Shown here: piece after piece, positions 25,601 to 34,019 of the stretch
Position numbering within the stretch: the first letter of the stretch is position 1
How the letters are laid out: every line of letters starts with the position of its first letter
Assembly (NCBI GenBank): GCA_035610365.1
Contig: CM069436.1
Coordinates: forward strand, 87,793,912-87,857,911
Direction of reading: 5' to 3'
Source of the DNA: Aquatica leii
Lineage: Eukaryota > Arthropoda > Insecta > Coleoptera > Lampyridae
DNA length: 64,000 nucleotides
Program-made: the position numbers and the translations under genes
Notes under the pieces: generated by a model
Told to the model about the DNA's origin: nothing
Databases searched by the model: none
What the model saw: the letters and a program-made list of their open reading frames with translations, nothing else

Positions 25601-28227
25601 CGATAAGCCAATAGTATATCTAACTAAAGCGTGCTAAGCTTCCATAAGTCGTTTAAGTTATATTAACATGTGTGCCACCAATTCTTTGTAGTTATTTTCC
25701 CCAGCAGAGGATATATAAACGTTGGTTTCAATTTGTCCATCTAACGTAGGTTAGTGGCCGACATGATTGACATTTAACTAATACGGTTTAGTTCTTGTAT
25801 TCGTGCATGCTTTATTTATCGACCCAAGGTGAAAGTAATTAAGATTTTATGAAGTAACAAACACCGGGGTGTCTAAACGTGTAGTGATAATAAAAGAAAA
25901 TTACAGCTCGCCGTAAAATATAAATGCACTCTTATCACAAAGATTCTTTCACATGTAAAACATTGAAATCTTAACTGATGTACACATTAAAAACGTGGAT
26001 GTTCCAAGATTATTAAATGTGAATATCACCGAGCATTGCGTTAACACACGTGCTTTTACTGGAGCCTGAACCGATGGAAGTGCGTTAATGATCAAATCAA
26101 CCTCGTAGATGGCGTTTACGCCTGGGCAAATTCAAACCCGAGAAACCATAGCAAGATTTTTTAACATAACAGTTCTCGTCTTTGAGCTTCTTTTGAATGA
26201 TCTCTAGTGGTTCTTCCACAGGAACATTGGTGTTTTTCACGAAGGATGGGCTGTTGTCTTGAAACGGTTACGCTTGGCGAGCTGGTATGTGTAGGTTCAT
26301 ACCTGTGATGGTAGTAATCATCATATGTCGCTAACACATGCAAACTGACCAATAATTAATTTGACCCATCTTACAAATGTCCGATTTCGGCTTTACTATT
26401 TTATATGCAGCCGATAATCGAGTTAGCGATCCAGTATAGTAGGGATAAAAATGCTTGACTTTTGCATATTGCAAGGATGATTTATTTATTTCGTCTAGTT
26501 ACGTCGACTGTGCAACCTTCAAAAGTTCTTCTCGCTCATTGGTGAAATGATTGTTGGCTTAGTATTTGGAATTAGATGGATCTGATTACCAAGAATGATT
26601 TTTGACACCCTATATACCTACGCTACTCTCGTATCGATCGTGTTACCAACCTTTTTGTTGCAACGTGTTTTGTTGGTAACAACCACGGCCACCTGGGATG
26701 TCGGTGAGTGAGCGTGGTTGAGAAAACTATAAGGGAATAAAAAAATAGGCGCCACTTCCTTGTACTGGAAAAATCCTTGACTTGGAGTCACCAGGTGTAC
26801 ATACGAACCTGCGGTTCAAAAAGTAGGATAAAAGTATACAAGCATCAACGAACCACTGTGTTAAATGTATTTTCCCAATCTATAAGTTAACGTTGTTGTC
26901 TCACCAACTAAAAATACAAGTAATAAGTCAAAATACTACATAAGATAAAAAAAAATCGACCCAACAATAATACTTACATGTAGTCGTAAATAAAACTTTA
27001 GTTTTCGTCTAGCGAGACATGATTATAAATTTATAACAAGACCAAATACTTACTCCTACTTTCTTAGTCCAGTAGCTGGTACAAGTTTTTACTACCGTAA
27101 TATTACTCTCGGTTCTGTCGAGGAGTGTAAGCTTACATCCGACGATTTCAGCTTACGTCACTTCTGCCTTAAATACGAACAAATCACTAAGGAAGTCGAA
27201 CGGTACAAGTCAACGTGTACAATAAGCCACTATCAAGTTTTATTTTAAGTTAACAAAAGCAAGATTCGGTTTCTAATTACCTGAGGATTGAGTAGATCGA
27301 GAATCGTCTTAATTTCATCAATATACATAGAGATCTTCAATTCATTACATAATCAAACAGAAAAATGTAACAGCGAAAGGTTTCCCACCGTGGATATCGA
27401 ATTACACCGAAATATCCTGTTCCGTGCCGTACCAGTATGCTACTATGAATTTTATTAAAATACAAATATGTGAAACGTTATTACTAACGACACGTAAAAA
27501 TAGTTTGCAGCTTCCGCTATACAATCTGCATCTGGTTTTGTTCTTTTTCTAACCATCCCAAAAAAAAAAACATGGCTCACGCTACAACCAGAATATTGTC
27601 TCATGGTAGGACCGTTAGTAACAACAAAATCTCACTGCAAGCTTTGAGAAATGTCTGACTTTAAAACGTATTCACATGCAAACTGAGAAAAGTGTTGCCA
27701 ACATGGCTTTTAGATCTTAGTCTTGCGACTAGAGTTCTTTATTTCATATAACAATTGTGCCAAGGTATTAAAACTGTTCTCGTAATAGTATTGATGAAAT
27801 GAGTGGTTTTCGCCAATCAAAAGTTTTTATTGTTATTAAATAATTTGTTTAATTTCAGGTGCACGAATACCTGCGCTCGAAGTTGTGTTCGCTGTATGAG
27901 AACGACTGCATATTCGACAAATTCGAGTGTTGTTGGAACGGCAACGATTCGGCGATCATGACCGGCTCCTACAACAACTTCTTCCGAATGTTCGATAGGA
28001 CGACGAAACGTGAAGTAACTTTAGAAGCGTCGCGTGATATTGCAAAACCAAAAACTGTGCTTAAACCACGTAAAGTATGTACAGGTGGCAAACGGAAAAA
28101 AGACGAAATCAGTGTAGACTGTTTAGATTTTAATAAAAAAATATTGCATACGGCTTGGCATCCTACAGAAAATATCATCGCTGTTGCGGCAACTAATAAC
28201 CTATTTTTATTTCAAGATAAGTTTTAG
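8989..28227 (+). CDS. tws: PP2A 55-kDa regulatory subunit B (B55, twins)
   Basis: B55 is the WD40 beta-propeller that directs protein phosphatase 2A to substrates such as mitotic phosphoproteins. Coding exons are 8989-8995 (ATGGAAG), 9240-10195 and 27859-28227, all with GT..AG introns; they join in frame to 443 residues, close to the 447 of human PPP2R2A. The start gives [16 protein letters not shown], matching the family N-terminus. Visible family signatures are [77 protein letters not shown] and, in the last exon, [20 protein letters not shown] and [20 protein letters not shown]. The reading frame is uninterrupted, so the gene looks functional. The second intron is 17.7 kb and packed with dead transposons. 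Alternative first exons known in other insects were not found. The translation starting at 8989 and reading past 8995 is intron. Confidence 0.96.
10649..11029 (-). other. Unrecognised 126-codon open frame
   Basis: An ATG-started frame of 126 residues containing [20 protein letters not shown] and [20 protein letters not shown]. Composition is protein-like (mixed charged and hydrophobic, few low-complexity runs) and unlike the AT-rich noise frames around it. It lies antisense inside the twins intron with no recognisable domain. It may be a piece of a mobile element. It could also be a chance frame. Confidence 0.3.
11077..11395. repeat. Interspersed repeat, possible LTR-fossil end, copy 1
   Basis: It starts with TACCAACTTTTTCCTGCAGT, passes GTTAGTGAGTAGGCGTGGTC and reaches TTGGGCGCCACTTTTTGTTG, then GTTGCCAACCTTTTTC and GTTGGTAACAA. 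A related arrangement (TACCAACC..., GGTGAGTGAGCGTGGTTGAG, AGGCGCCACTT) is found near 26640. The GGGCGCCA phrase resembles primer-binding-site borders of insect LTR elements, so both may be decayed element ends. The assignment is weak. Confidence 0.35.
11565..11725. repeat. Interspersed repeat family X, copy 1
   Basis: Shares with 60740-60965, in the same order and strand, CAGTCGTGAC, CGTAAAGAAAGAAA, GGTAAGCTTACGTACGACG and TTGGCTT(T)GAATATAT. The two copies differ by indels between these blocks. No coding content is seen. Confidence 0.5.
11726..14025. other. Intronic stretch without recognised gene
   Basis: Contains a perfect 8-bp-arm hairpin (TACTTTCC-TATAA-GGAAAGTA, 12469-12489) and short antisense frames that I cannot assign. 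A 20-mer at 13394-13413 recurs at 15522-15541 (see findings). Confidence 0.35.
14026..14752. mobile_element. Possible non-autonomous hAT-like MITE
   Basis: The left end reads TAGTGAATTGAATC and continues with repeated TCGTTCA/GATTCGTTCACTGAATC phrases. The right end, read on the opposite strand, is TAGTTCATTGAGG followed by ACGAATCAG and TTCTTTCGTTC. Such reiterated GTTCATT/GATTCG subterminal motifs are typical of insect hAT MITEs. There is no transposase frame, and I could not see a clear target duplication, so the borders are tentative. Confidence 0.35.
14753..16325. other. Intronic stretch without recognised gene
   Basis: AT-rich. A 78-codon antisense frame at 16097-16333 has no recognisable domain. 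The 20-mer at 15522-15541 is shared with 13394. Confidence 0.35.
16326..16665 (+). pseudogene. piggyBac transposase C-terminal remnant
   Basis: The + strand encodes [20 protein letters not shown] followed by YYSTKRKTT. piggyBac (DDE_Tnp_1_7) transposases carry here a K-P-x-x-V-x-x-Y-N-x-T-K-G-G-V-D-x-x-D-Q segment and then a Y-S-x-x-R-K-T motif; the catalytic GGVD has become GGVA and the xxDQ part is lost. Downstream, [12 protein letters not shown] in another frame resembles the Cys-rich C-terminal region. The N-terminal part, the other catalytic Asp residues and the terminal TTAA sites were not found. It is a dead fragment inside the twins intron. Confidence 0.6.
16666..17540. other. Intronic stretch without recognised gene
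   Basis: AT-rich; short frames only, no element recognised. Confidence 0.35.
17549..19339 (-). mobile_element. hAT element, 1791 bp, with 8-bp target site duplication
   Basis: The copy starts CAGTGGCGGATC and ends, on the opposite strand, CAGTGGCGTCT. It is flanked on both sides by the identical octamer ACTGGAAA (17541-17548 and 19340-19347). Length and TIR type are those of hAT elements. GC-rich subterminal blocks with GGGGCCCTAGGCGGC or close forms stand at both ends, unlike the AT-rich interior. The inside carries minus-strand remnants of a ZMYM1-like (TTF/DUF4371) hAT transposase that stops after the first catalytic Asp region, so this is a deleted copy unable to move alone. Confidence 0.88.
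17766..18790 (-). pseudogene. hAT (ZMYM/DUF4371-type) transposase remnant
   Basis: Read right to left: an N-terminal piece with [20 protein letters not shown], then an acidic linker with [20 protein letters not shown] (18396-18662), then [12 protein letters not shown] and [20 protein letters not shown] followed by GLPFRGH (18065-18373). Last comes [20 protein letters not shown] (17766-17963), which contains the first catalytic Asp (DSTPDISH). The TTF zinc finger between the first two pieces and everything after the first catalytic Asp are missing. Frames are interrupted by stops between pieces. The order and motifs match hAT transposases annotated as zinc finger MYM-type protein 1-like. Confidence 0.82.
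19576..19616. repeat. (TA)n microsatellite, 41 bp
   Basis: Uninterrupted alternating T and A between GGG and GCATTT. Confidence 0.95.
20820..21190 (-). pseudogene. Tyrosine-recombinase-like C-terminal remnant
   Basis: On the minus strand the sequence gives [34 protein letters not shown] and [20 protein letters not shown]. The G-H-(x8)-Y spacing in [11 protein letters not shown] is that of the box II His and nucleophile Tyr of tyrosine recombinases (compare LGHSSISTTQIY). Many insect genomes carry uncharacterised proteins with a similar MGH..(H)..Y tail followed by a lysine-rich segment. Crypton-type elements are the nearest named candidate. The piece is decayed, and the upstream Arg box was not found. 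It lies inside the candidate element 19540-24365. Confidence 0.45.
21300..22080. other. Unassigned stretch within the twins intron
   Basis: AT-rich; nothing recognised beyond short frames. Confidence 0.3.
22088..23690 (-). mobile_element. Penelope-like element (PLE) with inverted end
   Basis: The minus strand encodes [12 protein letters not shown] and, in pieces, [20 protein letters not shown], which is the PLE reverse-transcriptase palm with its catalytic YVDD. Next come [20 protein letters not shown] and [20 protein letters not shown] (22765-23040). A GIY-YIG endonuclease part follows with [29 protein letters not shown] and [20 protein letters not shown]. The last part is followed by the hammerhead-like core. 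From 23430 to 23690 the end region ([20 protein letters not shown] and onward) recurs on the + strand as an inverted copy, a layout known for PLE terminal repeats. The copy is decayed and its N-terminal RT part is missing. Confidence 0.8.
22263..22297 (-). ncRNA. Hammerhead-ribozyme-like core in the PLE
   Basis: On the minus strand: CUGAAGA (22291-22297), a stem II of GCAAG pairing with CUUGC across a 9-nt loop, GAAA, and a cleavage-type GUC (22263-22265). A minimal stem III is possible through AC/GU, and ACU/AGU could begin stem I. PLE terminal repeats are known to encode hammerhead motifs with very short stem III. A second copy at 23674 on the + strand is cut off after the first half of stem II. 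Activity is not shown. Confidence 0.6.
24366..24699. other. Intronic stretch without recognised gene
   Basis: A short frame rich in hydrophobic residues (24475-24666) shows no family likeness. Confidence 0.3.
24700..25010 (-). pseudogene. Second Penelope-like RT remnant
   Basis: The minus strand gives [17 protein letters not shown], then [22 protein letters not shown], and [20 protein letters not shown] followed by IKLT. This matches the PLE palm from the region before the Gly-rich loop to the catalytic YVDD and beyond. The segment normally carrying the GSPLSP motif appears lost. Its residues differ clearly from the PLE at 22-23.7 kb, so it belongs to another lineage. Confidence 0.72.
25011..27858. 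other. Right part of twins intron, no gene recognised
   Basis: AT-rich sequence with only short frames. It includes the repeat at 26640-26775. The last 20 bases supply the T-rich tract and CAG acceptor of the last twins exon. Confidence 0.4.
26640..26775. repeat. Interspersed repeat, possible LTR-fossil end, copy 2
   Basis: Contains GTTACCAACCTTTTTGTTG, GTTTTGTTGGTAACAACCAC, GGTGAGTGAGCGTGGTTGAG and AGGCGCCACTTCCTTG, paralleling 11077-11395. The pair GTTACCAAC...GTTGGTAAC is also a short inverted repeat. Confidence 0.35.
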
Positions 28228-29689
28228 CATAATTAGACGAATTTTAGGTCATAAATCGTCTCATGTTCAGATTTACCAGCTTTAATTGTGTTTTGTTAAC
28301 AAAGGATGTATCAAAGATAAACGTCCAATACTCGCAATAAATAGTTGATATGTAAATGAATATAAGTGCAAAGATTAAGAAACATCGTGATAGAACATGA
28401 TTGGTGCAAATTGCATTTTAACTAAATAAGAGGTTTAAGTGTTTCGCAAGATGGCATTTTATACGTGTACGTTAAAAACGTTTTTTATCCAGTGAATTGT
28501 TCTATGTTGAATACAACCCAAGCACATCATATTCTAATACAGTGCAGAATTTTCGTGTACTTTTGTTTTTTCTTTTAATATCCTCGAGTAATTCTGAATG
28601 TAGACGACCGCGTAATATTTAATTACTTTACAAAAAGATGTTTATTTTCATCTAAGAACACATTTGCCTTACAGTGCCATTTGCTGATTGTTGACATTGT
28701 GACATATAAACTGATATTCCTTTAAATAAATAAAACGGCTTAAATATCTGTCGTGTATTCGGAAGCCGAAAGCTTCGTTTTGTTTTGTATAAAAATGAAA
28801 AAAAGGAAAACGGTATATGCATTATACAGTAATTTTCTCAAAAACATATTTAAGTTAATTATAAATAATTTAGATTTAAGTTTATTTTATTGCCGCAATT
28901 AATTATGGTCACCAAATAAAGACACTCAATATTTTACTTTGAATTGTATATTCGATAAACTCAAATTTTACAATTTTTATAACATTCCTTATTGCGATAT
29001 TTAATTTATGGTGCCACTCTTGTATTTAAATCATGTTTTATCATATTTTTATTTGTTATTTGATTTTGTGTGATGTTTTCATCATATACAATAAAAGAGT
29101 AAAATTTGATTTGAAACTTCTTTAACGCTCCAAATAAAGTATCCGATTTTTATAGACTCGTCTTTTATAAATGTGTTTTATTACTTATCTTTAACATGCG
29201 TTTTGAAAAATGGGATTTAGTTACGATCATTGTCTTATGAACGTTGGGGCCGAACAAACCGCACGCGCCGGAGGAATTTGTTTCATTGATTTAAATGCAG
29301 GCATGCAATTTTTGCGTTTCTAGATAGTGTACGCGCTTTCATTCAAATCACTTTCAAATTAATCGATACAGTATTTTCTGTCGACTCGTATGATTCGTTC
29401 GGCCTCTGCTAGTGTGTGCCTACATTTCAGCGGAAGATCTCTATGTAAACTCTAGAGTTGTTTTAGTTCCAGTTTTTTGCCAAGATATTCAAACTTCTCA
29501 AGTGTACTCACACAAGGTCTCGATGAAGTTTGGTAAACCTGAGTTGAATTTAAAATAAGTATAATAGATAAAATTGGTACGAATACAAAAGACAAACCGA
29601 GACCTCGCAGCAATAGGGCATACGAGGTTCTAAGGCGATCATAAATATATAAAAACATAATAGGGGATGTGTTCGTAGGTGTTGGTTAT
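28228..29689 (+). other. twins 3' untranslated and flanking region
   Basis: Follows the TAG stop of twins. Candidate poly(A) signals AATAAA are at 28725-28734 (two overlapping) and 29090-29095. Beyond about 29.15 kb nothing is recognised until the LINE end. Confidence 0.5.
29090..29095 (+). terminator. Candidate poly(A) signal of twins
   Basis: AATAAA followed within 60 bases by T-rich and GT-containing sequence. An earlier pair at 28725-28734 is an equally good alternative. Confidence 0.35.
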
Positions 29690-30330
29690 GGCAGGTGTCG
29701 AGAATTCCTTCGCACTAACCTCCCTGCAAGAAGGAGAGGAGCGTTGTAGTCTATGAACTGCTGATAAATTTCGATGGAACTACGGTGCGCTACTAAACGA
29801 CACTGTCTCCTTAGGGATCGCACCTCTTGTTCGTACTACTATTGGTAAAACTTCTGCAAGGAATTCATTATTACCTTGGAGGAGGGGTAGCAGCTTGTTA
29901 CATTTATTTTGTCGTTAATTCGTTATCTTCATGGTGGACAGTCATGTCGACCACGAAGACCCTTCCCTGGTTCTGCAACACCAGATCTGGTTTGAGATTA
30001 CCGCCCGAACGTAGCCTGATGAACGGTTCTCTACCGCAGGCTGCTGTTTTATTACGCGTTCCATAATTCGCTCGCAAATCTCATTGTGGCGGCGGATCTT
30101 GTTCGGTTTCGTAAAAGTGCATTAACCGAAGATGTATGCCAGTGTCTAGACACTACATCTTCTGCAGGAAACATCGCCTTGGGCCACCCTGTCAGCACAT
30201 TTTGGGGGCAGTAATTTGTCTCGATGGGTTCAGAAGATGAAACGTCTTAAGCCATGCATTGGATGTTTGATCGCCGCAGCGATCGATTTTCCTTGAGAGC
30301 GAAGGCTGGCCCATTTTTGATAGCTCTTGC
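29690..30330 (-). pseudogene. R2-superclade LINE C-terminus with restriction-like endonuclease
   Basis: The minus strand reads DKLLPPKCADRVAQGDVSCR, then RC, a short spacer, TLAYIFG and CTFTKPNKIRRHNEICERIM. This is the zinc-knuckle segment (C-x2-C..H..C) that precedes the endonuclease in R2, R4 and NeSL type LINEs, with the usual His read as Tyr. It is followed by GGNLKPDLVLQNQGRVFVVD and MTVHHEDNE, whose PD-x12-D spacing is that of the restriction-like endonuclease. Then NNEFLAEVLPIVVRTRGAIP appears in another frame. RT domains are absent: this is a decayed 3' end. It is distinct from all other LINEs in the window, which use APE-type endonucleases. Confidence 0.75.
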
Positions 30331-30635
30331 TTTTTCATTCGTGTCTTGTACTCACCTGTACTGTGTGTTTCTCTTCAATATGAATAATCTTTCACCTTTA
30401 GCTAAAGAAAAAGGACTTTGATTATTCATATTTGTGAGCAAATCAAGCGAAGTCGGATAATTAAGGCCGACAGTAATTTTGTAATTATACTATTGTTAAT
30501 TGTGATTAGTTGTTCCTATCTACGGTGCTTTACCTCCACTAGGTTAAAGGTGGGCAACGACTCGCAGGCTATAAGCCTAACTGTTTTTTGGCAATAAGAT
30601 CCTGTGAACGGCTAAAAGGGTAATCGGGTAACAGT

Positions 30636-31690
30636 TTGTTTCTCCAGCCGGCACTCCACGAGCGTCGCTCAACCTCCCCTACTCCCTCAGCTTCATTCGC
30701 CATGGAGGCTGAATCTGCCTCCTCTAAGCGTCGTCGTGAAGACGACGACGTCATTCTACCTGACGAAACCTCGCCCGACAACATTGAAGCTTCCTTTAAT
30801 GCAGATATCACCCGTCTCACGAAAGTAATCTCTGCCTGCAAGATTACCACTTCTCGTCAATCAGAAATGATTGACATTGGCAGCAGGCTTCAAGCGACTT
30901 TCAAGAAATCCATGATCACTCGTCGCGTCTTGTACAAAACTGCTGATATTGCAAACGCTTTGGTTGATGTCTAAACAGCCTTGCAATCCGTTACAGCGAA
31001 GCTATCCACAACCGATGCTGCACATCCTGTCCCAATATCCTATGCTCAAGCAGCCCGTACCAAACTTGTTGAGAAGGTCAAAGTACCTTTGGCAAAATCC
31101 GTCGCGCTTGTTTTCAGATCGACAGTAGTTATTCTACCAAAGCCCAATTCCCATCTTAAAACCGCCGACGAGACCAAGACGGCACTAATGAAAGTTTTGG
31201 ATCCGCAAAAATACGGCCTTAGATTAGATCGAATTACGAAAACGGGCAAAAGCTCCATAAGACTGGAATCTGAGAAATCAGATCTGACCAAAATACCTGC
31301 GGCCATCCTCAACCAAGCCGGCCTTGTGATTAATCCCCCAAGGCAAGTTGTTTTCTCGCATATCCATCCTAAACTTTCCTATAAAATCTGTACCCTGAGC
31401 AGGTGAATCATATCGCAGAACTTTCATGATGCGTCGGACGAAGTGCTTCATTGCGCTAATGAGCATTTAAAAGTACAGTTCCGCTTTGGTCCTAGAGACG
31501 GAGCGAATTGCAACTAGATACTTGAGGTTCACCCTGAAGTTCGACGATATCTTTTGGTATTGCGCCGAGTGTAAGTCGCCTGGAATGCCTGCCATGTCAA
31601 TGACTATATCCGGGTCACACGTTGTTTTAATTGCCAAAAATACGGCCATCATTTGACGGACTGTAAAAGCGACATACAATGAAGCCAAAA
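30636..31690 (+). pseudogene. R1-type LINE ORF1 (gag-like) remnant
   Basis: Two open stretches (30636-30974 and 30981-31406) separated by a stop, then a shifted frame with RVTRCFNCQKYGHHLTDCKS. The CCHC knuckle binds nucleic acid in LINE ORF1 proteins. R1-clade ORF1 normally carries three knuckles; the other two are visible in the inverted copy at 35.4-35.6 kb. Confidence 0.7.
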
Positions 31691-33990
31691 TATCTAAAAC
31701 CAACAATGGACTCTGAGGACAAAGTGAATCTTCGCAATTCACGTGTTGCGACTTTCGTAGCGATGAGTTTGTCCTCCGACAACATCGACATTCTATTGAC
31801 CCAAGAGCCGTACTTGTTTAGTTCAGTTTCAGGGTACAAGCTCGCTGGTGCGGATATACTCTTCAACAGGATTTCCGCATTCTCTTCTATGCGGTACTAC
31901 TCGGTTATTGTTTTCAATAGTTCGAACCCCGTCGGAGTGGTGACACTCAGCCATTTAACTCTTGACTGCGATGCGGTAACCATGGTTACGGTTGGAAACA
32001 CCTCCTTGGAAATTATCGGCATTTATTGGTCGCCGAGTGATGATGTTTGTATTTATCTCCAACACTTAAGCTAAAGCTTTGATGAACTAAGAGGTACTGC
32101 TATTATCATAGCAGGTATTTTTAATTCGAAATGCCGCTTTGGCACACCCCGGTGAGCGACGAACAAGGACGAGGTGTGGAAAACCTCGTGGGTGAACGTG
32201 GCCTCTGTGTTCTTAACCAAATCAACCTTTCACTTTCACTAGCCATCTAGGCTCAACGAATATAGATGGTAACTGTAGCTTCTCCTGGTTTAGCCAGAAA
32301 AATAGTAGACTGGCGTGTCATTCCCGAAGTAATAGAAAGTGACCACCGACTGATATGGTTTGAGTTAACCGTCAAGGCCCCTAACCCCGTGCCGATTCCT
32401 AAAAGAATCCTTGATTTTAAACGCATTGATCCTGTTCGCTTAAATGAGGTTATCGCAAATTCTATTCCTACTTATCTTTCACGTGGTGCTTCGTACCACG
32501 ATCCCAAATCTGTGGACGCCTTCATTGATAAGTTGACCAGGATGATTCTCGACTCTGTCAAAATGGTATACGCCTAAGATCTAGAGCTGGGGTACCGTGG
32601 TGCAGTCCTAAGTTAGACAGGTTAAAGCGAGCGGTGCGTTGTTTGAGAAAACACCACCAAAAAGCCTCTGCAGACTTGGCTTGGCAGTGAAGGCAGCAAA
32701 ATTATAGCTCATGGCAAAGTTTCGTGGAAAAAAGCCTGGCGACGAGTCCTTGGGGGTTAGTTTACAGGTTATCCTCCCGCAAGTTCCTGTCTATCTAACC
32801 GCGTTCTAATGTTAAAGACGGCGACAGATACACAATCTCAGAACCAGACACGATCAAAGTAATAGTTACCACATTATTTCCAGACGACGATCACTCGACG
32901 GATAATGCCTATCATGCCCAAATAAGATCCCGATACCTCTTTTGCAAAGTAATTCCCGACAGGACTGAGTGGTCACTAGCAACGATTTAGCCGCGGTGGC
33001 TAGCAAAATCCTTAAAAATAAAGCTCATGGACTTGACGAAATACACTGTAATGTTTTGCGAACGGTTGTTCTTGATTTTCTCTCATCAACGATCTTTGAC
33101 CTGTTCAACTCTTGCATAAAAATTGGTTATTTTTCTACCAGCTAGAAAATTGGTAAGCTAATCACTATTCTCAAGCCCGGAAAGAAGGATCTTGCCAATC
33201 CTAACTCGTACCGTCCGATAACTTTGTTGTCTGAACTAGGTAAACTTCGAAAGGACACTTGTAAAAAAGATACACGACGACATTCCGCCAAACGTTTTAT
33301 TCCATCCTAGTCAATATGGCTTTGTTCCTGGCAAAACGACGACTGACGCAGCCTGTCGATTAATGACTATTGTACAATCAAACGTTTCCAAGTACAGACT
33401 GATTATTTTCATAGACATTTCTGGAGCGTTCAACAACGTATGGTGGCCCTCTCGTCGTTAAGAGAGTACTTGCTGACGCGACGTGCGTCATTCGTAGCTA
33501 TTTGTCAAATAGATCGATAACGTACTCTGCGAACGTTTTACGTTCAACTGTTACCAAACGACTGACGAAGGGCTGTCCACAATGCTCGGTTTTTGGGTCG
33601 AATTATGGAACTTGGTTGTAAATGATCTTCTAGATAAAGACATATCAACAGACTGCGACATTTTCGCTTATGCGGACGACATAACCGTCACAGCGTCCGC
33701 AAATTCCCGACGAGACTTTGAGGTAAAATCTAACACGTGCCTAAATGTTGTAACTAGCTTATTGTGTCGTATCGCACGGTTTTCGTAGATACACTCTGTG
33801 TTATTTTTAAACACCCTCCTCTACATCTCTTTTTGCAGGAAATCTACTGCACCAAAGTTCTTCGCTTGTGCAATTTCCTTGACCAGCACGTTTCAAACTA
33901 CGATTTTCCGTCCTTTTCAGCGGCCAAGCGCCACTTAAAGGTCGTTATCTTGGGTGAATGGCAGCGGTCGTGGGACACTTCTCATAAAGG
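31680..33990 (+). pseudogene. R1-type LINE ORF2 (APE endonuclease and RT) remnant
   Basis: Open pieces at 31679-32074 and 32266-32577 carry the endonuclease, including the SDH motif near the C-terminal catalytic His. RT pieces follow at 33180-33790. The catalytic YADD is retained at about 33671. Multiple stops and frame changes make it non-functional. Confidence 0.72.
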
Positions 33991-34019
33991 GCATACTGTC
34001 CCCACATCCTCCTCCTTAT

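Larger units (their letters stand above)
10196..27858 (+). other. Intron 2 of twins, 17.7 kb
   Basis: The donor GTAAGT follows the TATCCG codons and the acceptor is TTTCAG before GTGCACGAA. The splice is phase 0, and the junction residue pair P-V falls where the human protein has Q-V. The intron carries the mobile elements listed separately. The first 450 bases and the last 1 kb hold nothing I recognise. Confidence 0.9.
30440..33990 (+). mobile_element. R1-type LINE, copy 1, decayed
   Basis: Order on the + strand: a 5' leader; ORF1 (30636-31690) with an acidic/basic N-terminus, a central region with TKTALMKVLDPQKYGLRLDR and a CCHC knuckle CFNCQKYGHHLTDC near 31640; and an APE endonuclease with NSRVATFVAMSLSSDNIDIL, LTQEPYLFS, IGIYWSPSDD and ESDHRLIWFEL. 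Then the RT has PNSYRPITLLSELGKL, FIDISGAFNNVW, GCPQCSVFGS and YADDITVT. A tail with DQHVSNYDFPSFSAAKRHLK ends near 33990. Frames are broken many times. Residues match those of the copies at 34.0-35.7 and 61.4-64 kb. Confidence 0.82.
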
